From contig NZ_LMNS01000036.1 of the NCBI RefSeq assembly GCF_001423405.1, positions 62,001 to 126,000 on the forward strand: 64,000 nt of DNA, read 5' to 3'. The translations under genes were made by a program, and so were the position numbers. Source of the DNA: Methylobacterium sp. Leaf123 (GTDB lineage: Bacteria > Pseudomonadota > Alphaproteobacteria > Rhizobiales > Beijerinckiaceae). The notes under the pieces were generated by a model. It saw only the letters and a list, made by a program, of their open reading frames with translations, made no database searches and was not told where the DNA came from. How positions within the stretch are numbered: the stretch's first letter is position 1; every line of letters begins with the position of its first letter. Positions 24,580 through 32,167 of this stretch are shown in pieces.

Positions 24580-25423
24580 CGGGCGGCTGGTCGAGGGTGG
24601 CACCCTCCCCTTCGCCATGGGGGACCGTGGCCTGCTGCTCGGCGACGGCGTGTTCGACACCGCCCTCGCGATTCAGGGACAGGTCGCCTTCGAGGCCGCC
24701 CATGTCGCCCGCCTCGTCGCCGCGGCGGAGGCGCTTGGTTTCGCGATTGCGCCGGAGCGGATCGTCGAGGCGATGCGGGCGCTGGCCGGCACCGCGCCGC
24801 TCGCGGCGATCCGCACCACGCTGACCCGCGGCCCCGGCCCGCGCGGGCTGGCGCCCCCGCCCGAGCCGAACCCGTTCCTGTTCGGCAGCGCCGCGCCGGC
24901 CCGCGCCGCCCTGTTCTTCGCGCCGCTGCGGCTCACCCTCACGGAGATCGCCCGCAACGAGACCTCGCCTGCTGCGCGCCTCAAGACGCTGGGCTATCTC
25001 GACGCGGTGCTCGCTGCCCGTGCGGCGCAGGCGCAAGGCTTCGACGAGGCCCTGTTCCTGAACACGCGGGGCCGCGTGGCCTGCGCCGGCACCGGCAATG
25101 TTTTTGCGGTTTTCGGAGGGACGCTCGTGACGCCGCCGCTCGAGGATGGCGTCCTGCCGGGCATCGTCCGGGCCGAGCTTCTGTCGAGGATCGCGCCGGG
25201 CCTCGGCCTCGCGGTCGAGGAGCGCCCTCTCCTGCCCCCGGAGCTGGAGGCGGCGGAGGCCCTGTTCGTCACCAACTCGCTGCGCCTGCTCGCGCCGGTG
25301 ACGGCGCTCGGTGCGCATCTTTACGACAGCGCCGGGCACGGGACGGTCCGCAGACTTTGCGCGGCTTTGCGGGAGAGTGTGGCGGCGGCGTGCGGCGTCG
25401 GGGTGGACGCCCTCGACCCCTGA
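24566..25423 (+). CDS. pabC: Aminodeoxychorismate lyase (class IV aminotransferase fold)
   Basis: 285 aa, fold-type IV PLP enzyme, predicted to release pyruvate from aminodeoxychorismate to give 4-aminobenzoate. The start MLWSNGRLVEGGTLPFAMGD and DRGLLLGDGVFDT are typical. The PLP lysine is in ARLKTLGYLDAVLA. EALFLNTRGRVACAGTGNVF and a LPGIVR block form the cofactor pocket. D-amino-acid transaminase is the alternative for such a sequence, but the overlap with pabA and completion of a pabB-pabA-pabC operon favour PabC. Confidence 0.88.
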   Translation: MLWSNGRLVEGGTLPFAMGDRGLLLGDGVFDTALAIQGQVAFEAAHVARLVAAAEALGFAIAPERIVEAMRALAGTAPLAAIRTTLTRGPGPRGLAPPPEPNPFLFGSAAPARAALFFAPLRLTLTEIARNETSPAARLKTLGYLDAVLAARAAQAQGFDEALFLNTRGRVACAGTGNVFAVFGGTLVTPPLEDGVLPGIVRAELLSRIAPGLGLAVEERPLLPPELEAAEALFVTNSLRLLAPVTALGAHLYDSAGHGTVRRLCAALRESVAAACGVGVDALDP

Positions 25424-25433
25424 TCCCGAAATC

Positions 25434-26060
25434 TCAGCCGAGCGCCGCGCTGGCGATGCGCCCGACCCCTGCCCCTTCCATCGCCGCCCAGGCGCGCGCC
25501 AGCGAACCGTCGAGATCGATGCCGCGCACGGCATCCTCGACCACGAAGACCCCGAACCCGGCGGCGCGGGCATCCAGCGCGGTCCAGAGCACGCAGAAAT
25601 CGGTGGCGAGGCCGGCCAGAAACAGGCGGGTCAGGCCGCGCTCGGTGAGGTAGCCGGCCAGCCCGGTGCGGGTCCGCCGGTCCGCTTCCATGAAGGCCGA
25701 GTAGCTGTCGATGCCGGGGTGAGTACCCTTGCGGAGCACCAGTTCGGCCCGCTTTGCCCTCAGGCCCGCGGCCAGCTCGGCGCCGTGGGTGCCCTGCACG
25801 CAATGCTCCGGCCAGAGCACCTGCTCACCGTAGGGCAGGTCCGTGGTGTCGAAGGGGGCCTTGCCCGGATGGCTTCCGTGGAAGGACGCATGACCGGGCG
25901 GGTGCCAGTCCTGGGTGAGGATGATGTGAGGAACGCGCTCGGCCAGCCGGTTGACCGGGGCGAGGACGGCATCGCCGTCGGGCACGGCTAGCGCCCCACC
26001 GGGCAGAAAATCGTTCTGCACGTCGATGACGAGCAGAACGTCGGTGCTTGTGAGCATCAT
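25434..26060 (-). CDS. pncA: Nicotinamidase
   Basis: 208 aa, cysteine hydrolase of the isochorismatase-like fold; converts nicotinamide to nicotinate for NAD salvage. Catalytic Asp in VIDVQNDFLPGGAL, metal-binding DWHPPGHASFHGSHPG, the Lys in RKGTHPGIDSYSAF, and the nucleophile Cys in LATDFCVLWTALDA. The ATG at 26060 was preferred over a TTG at 26072, which falls at the edge of repeat copy C. Ends 10 nt from the convergent pabC. Confidence 0.93.
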   Translation of the reverse strand: MMLTSTDVLLVIDVQNDFLPGGALAVPDGDAVLAPVNRLAERVPHIILTQDWHPPGHASFHGSHPGKAPFDTTDLPYGEQVLWPEHCVQGTHGAELAAGLRAKRAELVLRKGTHPGIDSYSAFMEADRRTRTGLAGYLTERGLTRLFLAGLATDFCVLWTALDARAAGFGVFVVEDAVRGIDLDGSLARAWAAMEGAGVGRIASAALG

Positions 26061-26077
26061 GGGGAAGTCCAAGGGTT

Positions 26078-26117
26078 CCGAGGGACAAGTCCCTCGGCGG
26101 GTCCGGGCAGAGCCCGG
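26078..26117 (+). repeat. Two-hairpin intergenic repeat, copy C
   Basis: CCGAGGGAC-AA-GTCCCTCGG (26078-26097), linker CGGGT (26098-26102), CCGGGC-AGA-GCCCGG (26103-26117). Same plan as copies A, B and D. It lies between the tandem minus-strand quinone oxidoreductase and nicotinamidase genes. Confidence 0.78.
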
Positions 26118-26143
26118 AATCCCTTCGTCCTAGGATGATAGGA

Positions 26144-27115
26144 TCACGGCGTCATCACCGTCGTCCCGGTCGTCTGCCGCCCGGCGAGGTCGCGATGCAC
26201 TTGCGCCGCGTCGGCGAGCTTGGCGCGGGCGTGGATCGGGATCTTCACCGCGCCACTGGCCACCACCTCGAACAGCTCGGCGGCGTTGGCGTCGAGGCGC
26301 TCGCGGGTGGCGATGTGGGTGAACAGCGTCGGGCGGGTGGCGTAGAGCGAGCCCTTGGCGGCGAGGATGCCGATGTCGAAGGCCTCGATCGCGCCAGAGG
26401 ACGAACCGAAGCTTGCGAAGATGCCGAAGGGGGAGAGGCAATCGAGCGAGGCAGGGAAGGTCGCCTTGCCGACGCCGTCATAGACCACCGGCACGCCCTT
26501 GCCCCCGGTGATCTCCTTCACCCGGGCGGCGAAATCCTCGTCGCGGTAGAGGATGACGTGGTCGCAGCCGTGTTCGCGCGCCAGCTCCGCCTTCTCGGCC
26601 GAGCCGACGGTGCCGATCACGGTGGCGCCGAGATGCTTGGCCCATTGCGTGGCGATGAGCCCGACGCCGCCGGCGGCGGCGTGGAACAGGATCGTGTCGC
26701 CGGGCTGCACCCGGTAGGTCCGACGCAGCAGGTATTGGGCGGTGAGGCCTTTCAGCATCATCGCCGCGGCGGTCTCGTCGGAAATCGAATCCGGCACGTG
26801 GACGACGCCCTTCGTGTCCACGGTCACTTCCTCGGCATAGGTGCCGGTGGCGCCGGCATAGGCGACGCGCTCGCCGACGCGGAAATCGGTGACGCCCTCG
26901 CCGAGCGCATCGACCACGCCCGCGCCCTCCTTGCCGAGGGTGAAGGGGAGCGAGGGTGCCTTGTAGGCGCCGGAGCGGAAGTAGATGTCGATGAAGTTGA
27001 CGCCGATGGCGGTCTGGCGAACGCGGATCTGGCCCGGCCCCGGCTCGGGCGAGGGCACGTCCTCGTAGACCATCGCCTCCGGCCCACCATAGGCGTGCAC
27101 CCGGATCGCTTTCAT
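26144..27115 (-). CDS. NADPH:quinone oxidoreductase (zeta-crystallin-like)
   Basis: 323 aa, zinc-independent medium-chain dehydrogenase/reductase of the QOR type, cytoplasmic, reducing quinones with NADPH. Starts MKAIRVHAYGGPEAMVYEDV, then GVNFIDIYFRSG, and the nucleotide-binding motif AAAGGVGLIATQWAKHLGAT at about 148-167. No structural zinc cysteines, as expected for QOR. Length equals E. coli QorA. Monocistronic, upstream of the nicotinamidase gene on the same strand with repeat copy C between. Confidence 0.92.
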   Translation of the reverse strand: MKAIRVHAYGGPEAMVYEDVPSPEPGPGQIRVRQTAIGVNFIDIYFRSGAYKAPSLPFTLGKEGAGVVDALGEGVTDFRVGERVAYAGATGTYAEEVTVDTKGVVHVPDSISDETAAAMMLKGLTAQYLLRRTYRVQPGDTILFHAAAGGVGLIATQWAKHLGATVIGTVGSAEKAELAREHGCDHVILYRDEDFAARVKEITGGKGVPVVYDGVGKATFPASLDCLSPFGIFASFGSSSGAIEAFDIGILAAKGSLYATRPTLFTHIATRERLDANAAELFEVVASGAVKIPIHARAKLADAAQVHRDLAGRQTTGTTVMTP

Positions 27116-27291
27116 CGCCGTCTCCCGCGTTCCCGTCTCGAACTACGGGCGAGATATCGGTCCGGCGGAGCCAGACAAGGGTTCTGCGCCGCTTATGCCC
27201 GAAGGACACCGGCTCGGAGTGCCTCACAACACGCTCGATGACCGATCGTGTGCCCTCCCGCGCAGGCCGGGGCAGCGGGCGTCTTCGCCCG

Positions 27292-27519
27292 TTACTCCTC
27301 CCGGACCGCGACCTGCATGCCTATGCCCGCAAGGCAGCGCTCGATGCGCTCCGTGAGGCCGGGCGTCAGTTCGCGCACATGGACGTGCAGGGTCGCGGTG
27401 TCCTCCGGACGCACGCTGACCCGATAGCGCAGGCCCTCATCCTCCATCTGACGCAGCAGGTTGGTGCTGGCCGTGGTCATCGCCGCGATGTGCTGCGCGA
27501 CCAAGTCGGGCCTCATCAT
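27292..27519 (-). CDS. Small protein (75 aa), second gene of a coupled pair
   Basis: Not recognised. Starts MMRPDLVAQHIAAMTTASTN, with an amphipathic helix, then two beta-like segments (YRVSVRPEDTATLHVHVREL and, at the end, MQVAVREE). Its ATG overlaps the stop of the gene at 27516-27719 in an ATGA arrangement, so it is probably translated by coupling. The alternating pattern and sensible composition support a real folded protein. Confidence 0.6.
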   Translation of the reverse strand: MMRPDLVAQHIAAMTTASTNLLRQMEDEGLRYRVSVRPEDTATLHVHVRELTPGLTERIERCLAGIGMQVAVREE

Positions 27520-27719
27520 ACGCGGCCGCGCCGCCCGCCGGCCGTGCCGGCTGGCCCGGTGGCGGCGGGGGCGTTGCTCCCGCTGCGCTGCGGCCGAATG
27601 TTCTCGACCGGCGGAAACAGCCGCGCAAGCCCGCGCGCAACGCCCGAGAGCACGGGATCGAAGGACGAATCGAGCCGTATCCGCTCGGACTCCGGCTGCG
27701 AGGTGATGAATGGCTTCAT
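27516..27719 (-). CDS. Small protein (67 aa), first gene of a coupled pair
   Basis: Not recognised. Starts MKPFITSQPESERIRLDSSF and has a short hydrophobic helix (DPVLSGVARGLARLFPP); the rest is Pro/Gly/Arg-rich. A strong Shine-Dalgarno (GAGGGGGG) lies about 6-13 nt before the ATG at 27719. It overlaps the downstream gene by 4 nt, and both probably share one transcript. No membrane segment. Confidence 0.55.
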   Translation of the reverse strand: MKPFITSQPESERIRLDSSFDPVLSGVARGLARLFPPVENIRPQRSGSNAPAATGPAGTAGGRRGRV

Positions 27720-28104
27720 GGAACGCCCCCCTCGGACGTCAATGATGGTTCTGTCCTGGGGAGCATGCGGCGAGAGCGCGCAGTTCCCTCAACATAAGTT
27801 GGCAATGCCGGGCGCGGGGATTTGTTTCATTTCAATTTGATCCAGCCACGCTTGAACGACCGGCTGCTCTCGGACCCCGGCTTCCGGTTGGCCTCCGTCG
27901 CCGACGCTCGCCTCCGCGGGCTTGAGCTTTCGCTCCCCCTCGACGCTCTTCGCGCCGGCAAGCCGACCATGCGGCGTTGCGCAATGGCCCTGTTCGGACC
28001 CTCCGCCGCACTTGACCCGATGGCGCTCACACCTCTGTAGGAAGTCAGCCTTCGAACCTCGCTTGCGATCTTCGCTGTGAGGGCGCTTCAAGGAGTCTCC
28101 CGTC
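27720..28104. other. Intergenic region with dispersed repeat similarity
   Basis: 385 nt between the divergent small-gene pair and the UbiH-type gene. Around 27880-28010 it resembles the 13915-14070 stretch; the clearest shared block starts CGCTCTTCGCGCCG and ends ATGGCCCTG. A less GC-rich patch (CATTTCAATTTGATCC) is at 27828-27843. No gene seen. Confidence 0.4.
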
Positions 28105-29343
28105 GTGACGGTCCCAGTGCAGACCTCCCCCGCCCCTTCCTCCGCTGCCGCGCCGCCGCGCTTTACCGTGGCGGTGGTGGGCGCCGGGGCGGCCGGCCTT
28201 GCCGCCGCCCTCGCGCTCGCACGCGACGGGGTGGAGACCGCGCTGGTCGGGCGTCACGCGCCGGTGGCGGACGGGCGAACCGTGGCTTTGCTGGACGGCT
28301 CGGTGCGGTTCCTGAGGGCGCTCGGCGCGTGGGCCGAGATCGCCCCGCATGCGAGCCCGCTCGCCGAACTTCAGATCGTCGACGACACCGGCAGCCTGTT
28401 CCGCCCGCCGCCCGCCCGCTTCTCGGCCGCGGAGATCGGCCTCGACGCCTTCGGCTGGAACGTCGAGAGCGCCCGCCTCGTCGAGACCCTGCGGCGGCAG
28501 GCCCGCACCACGCCGGGCCTGACCCTGTTCGAGGCGGATTCGGCCGCCATGCGCCTCGAGCAAGGCGCCGCGGTGCTGGATCTGGAGGACGGGCGCAGCC
28601 TCGCGATGCAGCTCGTCGTCGGCGCCGACGGGGGCCGCTCGCCGCTGCGGGCGGCGTCGTCCTTGCGCACTCGCGAATGGTCCTACCCGCAGGCGGCGCT
28701 CACCACCCTGCTCGCCCACGAGCGGCCCCACCGCGACATCTCCACCGAGTTCCACACCCGCAATGGGCCCTTCACCCTGGTGCCGCTCCCCGGCGGCCAC
28801 CGCTCCAGCCTCGTCTGGGTCACGGCGGAGCCGGCGGCCAAGCGGCTCTCGGGCCTCGACGATTCCGATCTCGCGGCGGCGGTGGAGCATCAGGCCCGCT
28901 CGATGCTCGGCGCCATGCGGATCGACGGCCCGCGCGGGCTCGTGCCGATGCGCGGCCTCTCGGTGGAGCGGCCGGTGGCCGACCGCCTCGCCCTGATCGG
29001 CGAGGCCGCCCATGTCTTCCCGCCGATCGGGGCGCAGGGGCTCAATCTCGGTCTGCGCGATGCGGCGGCCCTGCGCGATGCGGTGTTCGCCGCCCAGGAG
29101 GCGAACCGCGATCCGGGTGCGCCGGCCTCGCTCGCGGGGTTCGCACGCACCCGCGGCGTCGATGCGCGCCTGCGCGGGGCGGCTGTGGACATGCTCAACC
29201 GCTCGCTGCTGACCGATTTCCTGCCCGTCGATGCCCTGCGGGGCCTCGGCCTCGTGGTGCTCGGCGCGATCCCGCCCCTAAGGCGGATCGTGATGCGTGA
29301 GGGGGTGCAGCCGCGCCTCGGCGCCCCGAGCCTGATGCGCTGA
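28105..29343 (+). CDS. FAD-dependent aromatic hydroxylase, UbiH/UbiF/COQ6 family
   Basis: 412 aa, flavoprotein monooxygenase that probably hydroxylates the ubiquinone precursor ring. The FAD-binding Rossmann motif VVGAGAAGLAAALALARDG is near residue 28, the conserved GADGGRSPLR near 173, and the second FAD motif RLALIGEAAHVFPPIGAQGL near 293-312, the family hallmark. Which ring position it acts on (C5, C1 or C6) cannot be told. About 15 leading residues (Pro/Ser/Ala-rich) precede homology. Stands alone, ending at a strong hairpin. Confidence 0.87.
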   Translation: MTVPVQTSPAPSSAAAPPRFTVAVVGAGAAGLAAALALARDGVETALVGRHAPVADGRTVALLDGSVRFLRALGAWAEIAPHASPLAELQIVDDTGSLFRPPPARFSAAEIGLDAFGWNVESARLVETLRRQARTTPGLTLFEADSAAMRLEQGAAVLDLEDGRSLAMQLVVGADGGRSPLRAASSLRTREWSYPQAALTTLLAHERPHRDISTEFHTRNGPFTLVPLPGGHRSSLVWVTAEPAAKRLSGLDDSDLAAAVEHQARSMLGAMRIDGPRGLVPMRGLSVERPVADRLALIGEAAHVFPPIGAQGLNLGLRDAAALRDAVFAAQEANRDPGAPASLAGFARTRGVDARLRGAAVDMLNRSLLTDFLPVDALRGLGLVVLGAIPPLRRIVMREGVQPRLGAPSLMR

Positions 29344-29360
29344 TTCTTTTTCGGAGTTTC

Positions 29361-29391
29361 GGGACGGGCGCGGGATGCGCGCCCAAGTCCC
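29361..29391. terminator. Hairpin terminator between convergent genes
   Basis: GGGAC + GGGCGCG - GGATG - CGCGCCC + AA bulge + GTCCC forms a 12-bp stem at 29361-29391. It separates the convergent UbiH-type gene and the DUF488 gene and probably stops both. TAAAAA follows on the plus strand; read on the minus strand the downstream flank has few T residues. Confidence 0.7.
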
Positions 29392-29398
29392 TAAAAAG

Positions 29399-29851
29399 TC
29401 ACAAAAAATCGCCGTAGAGATCGACCGTCTCGAAGCCGCGCGGGGCCAGTCGTTCGGCGAGAACGCGGCGGTGGCAGCGGGCCGGATCGCGCTCGAAACA
29501 GAGCAGGCAGATCGGTCGCTCGGCGGCGAGCTCCGCCAGGGCATCGAGGGCAAGGCCCCCGTCGGCGGTGTCGAGCACCTCTTCGCAATAGATCCGGCGC
29601 ATCAGCCCGGCATCGTCGGCGCGGGCCGCCTCGCGGCCGGATTTCGGCGTGCCGAGACTGCGGAAATGCGCGTAGCCGAGCCCGGCTTCCGTGAGACCCG
29701 CCTTCAGCGCGCCCTTCGAGAAGCCGCGCTTGCGCGAGTTGGCCACCGCCCGCACGTCGGCGAGCAGGGACACGTCCGCCGCCTTCAGGGCCGCGTGCAG
29801 GCGCTCCGGGGTCAGGCCTTCGTATCCGATGGTAAACAGAGTCTTGCGCAT
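29399..29851 (-). CDS. DUF488 family protein
   Basis: 150 aa, DUF488 family of unknown biochemical role. Family motifs are all present: TIGYEGLTPERL at the N-terminus, LLADVRAVANSRKRGFSKGA, and the C-terminal CLLCFERDPARCHRRVLAE with paired Cys/His that may bind metal or act catalytically. Length typical. Divergent from the GH25 lipoprotein gene over about 200 nt. Confidence 0.85.
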   Translation of the reverse strand: MRKTLFTIGYEGLTPERLHAALKAADVSLLADVRAVANSRKRGFSKGALKAGLTEAGLGYAHFRSLGTPKSGREAARADDAGLMRRIYCEEVLDTADGGLALDALAELAAERPICLLCFERDPARCHRRVLAERLAPRGFETVDLYGDFL

Positions 29852-30048
29852 CGCCGGCTCAGGGAAAATTCAGGATCGACAAGGTTTTAGATGGAGGCCG
29901 CCCGCGCGCCGGACAGCGTCGGCGGCGCGTATGTACCTGCGGCGCAACGCCTTCCGGAATTCCGCCGCAATGCCAGCAAAGTTCTGTTAACCGGATCAAG
30001 GGCATCGAATACCCATTGAAGTCGCACGCAAGAAGTGGCGGGCCGTCG

Positions 30049-30900
30049 ATGTCGCTGGACACCGAAATTTCCTCAAGGCTCGCACCGGCTCCGCGCGGAT
30101 GGCTCAAGCGCGGGCTCGCCGCGCTGATGCTCTCCGGGCTCGCGGCCTGCGCCGCGCAGAACGACTTCTACCCCACCAAGGGCGATGCCAAGCCCCATCC
30201 CGGCGTCGCGCGGGCCAAGGGCCACCCGATCCAGGGCATCGACATCTCGAAGTGGCAGGGGCCGATCAACTGGGCCTCGGTCAAGAGCGCGGGCACGCAG
30301 TTCGCCTATATCAAGGCGACGGAGGGCGGCGACCACGTCGACGAGCGTTTCCGCGAGAACTGGGACGGCGCGGGCCGTGCCGGCGTGCCGCGGGGCGCCT
30401 ACCACTTCGTGTTCTGGTGCCGCTCGGCCGAGGACCAGATGGCGTGGTTCAAGCGCAACGTGCCGAACGATCCGACCGCCCTGCCCCCGGTGCTCGACGT
30501 GGAGTGGAATGGCCACTCGGCCAAGTGCCCGAAGAAGCTGCCCAAGGCCCAGGCGCTCTCGATGGTGCGCTACATGCTGGACGAGATGGAAGCCTATACC
30601 GGCAAGCGGCCGATCATCTACACGGACATCACTTTCCACAAGGACGTGCTGGAAGACGAGCTGCCCGACTATCCCCACTGGGTCCGCTCCACGGCGGCCG
30701 AGCCCGAGCAGCGCTACGCCAACCGCAAGTGGATGCTCTGGCAGTTCACCTCGACCGGGCGCGTGCCCGGCGTGCGCGGCGACGTCGATCGCAACGCCTT
30801 CTACGGCAGCCCGACCGAGTGGGCCTCGTTCCTCGCCACGGATTGCGATCCGCGCGAGCATCGCCGCCTGTCGAGCCAGGGCCTCTGCACCGGCAAGTAA
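30049..30900 (+). CDS. GH25-family lysozyme-like lipoprotein
   Basis: 283 aa. Glycoside hydrolase family 25 (Chalaropsis-type muramidase), cleaving peptidoglycan beta-1,4 bonds. Residues 1-33 are a lipoprotein signal with lipobox LAAC (Cys34), so it should be lipid-anchored in the periplasm. The catalytic domain starts at GIDISKWQGPINW, with the catalytic DxE in VLDVEWNG and IYTDITF further on. The frame is open upstream to a TTG at 30016, but ATG 30049 gives a proper lipoprotein signal. Monocistronic; the 3' flank to 31165 is AT-richer and non-coding. Confidence 0.87.
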   Translation: MSLDTEISSRLAPAPRGWLKRGLAALMLSGLAACAAQNDFYPTKGDAKPHPGVARAKGHPIQGIDISKWQGPINWASVKSAGTQFAYIKATEGGDHVDERFRENWDGAGRAGVPRGAYHFVFWCRSAEDQMAWFKRNVPNDPTALPPVLDVEWNGHSAKCPKKLPKAQALSMVRYMLDEMEAYTGKRPIIYTDITFHKDVLEDELPDYPHWVRSTAAEPEQRYANRKWMLWQFTSTGRVPGVRGDVDRNAFYGSPTEWASFLATDCDPREHRRLSSQGLCTGK

Positions 30901-31165
30901 GCGCGCAAGCGGCCGGGCCAATCGGCGTTCAAGTCGGGCGAAGCGGAGAACGGATGGAGCCGCCTGGGGCGGCTTCAGTCTTCAGTTCAACACATCCTAT
31001 GTTGTGTTGTATTTTTGCACGCTTTCGTACAGGCGCGCGTGACGACTTGGCCGTCATCTTTGATTTTTTTGTGTTCAACGCTGAATATGTCTACTTGTAG
31101 ACAGACTGTGCGGCAACCCTTGCGCTAGGAGCCGGCTCGGCGATCAGACGGACTTCGAGTTGTAC

Positions 31166-31927
31166 ATGCCTTCGGCCACAGAGCGCTGCTTTGAAGGCAA
31201 CCTGCTCCTGAACTGTCTGAGCCCCGAGGATCGCGGCCTGCTTCTGCCCGATCTGGAGCGGCTGGATTACCAGCGCGGCGAGACCCTGTTCGCCGCTGGC
31301 CGCGAGGTGGATTTCATCACCTTCCCCCTCGAGCAGACCGTCGTCACCCTGCTGATCTCGATGATCGACGGGCGCAGCGCCGAGACCGCCACGATCGGCC
31401 GCGAGGGCGCGGTGGGGGGCGTGGTCAGCAATGGCGGCCTGCCCGCCTCGACCCATGCCCTGATCCAGATCTCCGGCCCGGTCCTGCGGATGGACTCGGT
31501 GCGGCTTCAGGAGGCCAAGCGCCGCTCGGAATCCCTGCGCAACCTGTTCACCCGCTACTCCGACTGCCTGCTCGCGCAGGTGCTGCAATCGGTCGCCTGC
31601 AACGCCCTCCATCCGATCGAGGAGCGCTGCCTGCGCTGGCTCCTGACGCTTCAGGACCGGCTCGACAGCAATGTTCTGCCGATCACCCAGGAATCGCTCG
31701 CCGCGATGCTCGGCGTGCAGCGCACCTACCTCACCCGCATCCTGCGGATGTTGCAGCAGCAGGGGCTGATCGAGGTCGGGCGCGGGCGCATCACCGTCAT
31801 CAACCGGGCGGCGATCGAGGAGGTCGCCTGCGAGTGCCATGCCTGCGTCAAGCGCCATTACGAGACCGTGCTCGGCGCGGTCTACAGCCCGAGCGGGCGC
31901 CTCATTGCGATCGAGCCGCCCGAGTAG
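31166..31927 (+). CDS. Crp/Fnr-family transcriptional regulator
   Basis: 253 aa. N-terminal cyclic-nucleotide-binding-like beta-roll (about 15-130: GETLFAAGREVDFITFPLEQ, then EGAVGGVVSNGG) and a C-terminal Crp-type winged helix with recognition region ITQESLAAMLGVQRTYLTRI followed by LRMLQQQGLIEVGRGRITVI. The nucleotide-contact Arg/Ser motif of Crp and the FNR cysteine cluster are absent, so the ligand is unknown. Three late cysteines (CECHAC near 225-230) are notable. ATG 31166 chosen over the upstream TTG. It precedes a sensor kinase gene by 240 nt. Confidence 0.87.
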   Translation: MPSATERCFEGNLLLNCLSPEDRGLLLPDLERLDYQRGETLFAAGREVDFITFPLEQTVVTLLISMIDGRSAETATIGREGAVGGVVSNGGLPASTHALIQISGPVLRMDSVRLQEAKRRSESLRNLFTRYSDCLLAQVLQSVACNALHPIEERCLRWLLTLQDRLDSNVLPITQESLAAMLGVQRTYLTRILRMLQQQGLIEVGRGRITVINRAAIEEVACECHACVKRHYETVLGAVYSPSGRLIAIEPPE

Positions 31928-32167
31928 AGCCTCGTCCTGCAAGGTGGATTCCAGCTTTCGGACACAGACGATGCCCTCGGTCGCCCCCGAGCCCGGACAC
32001 CTCGGATTATCCATCGGGGCGCCTGACGATTCCGGCAGGTGTCTTGTGCCCGACACGTCACCGGGGCACCATCGTGCCGGTCCGGATGGCGGGCCGCTTC
32101 AGGCGGTTCCGGAAGAAGGGCGCCGCGATCCTCCGGCTCGCCGGGTTCGTCCTTGCCGGGTCCGTCC

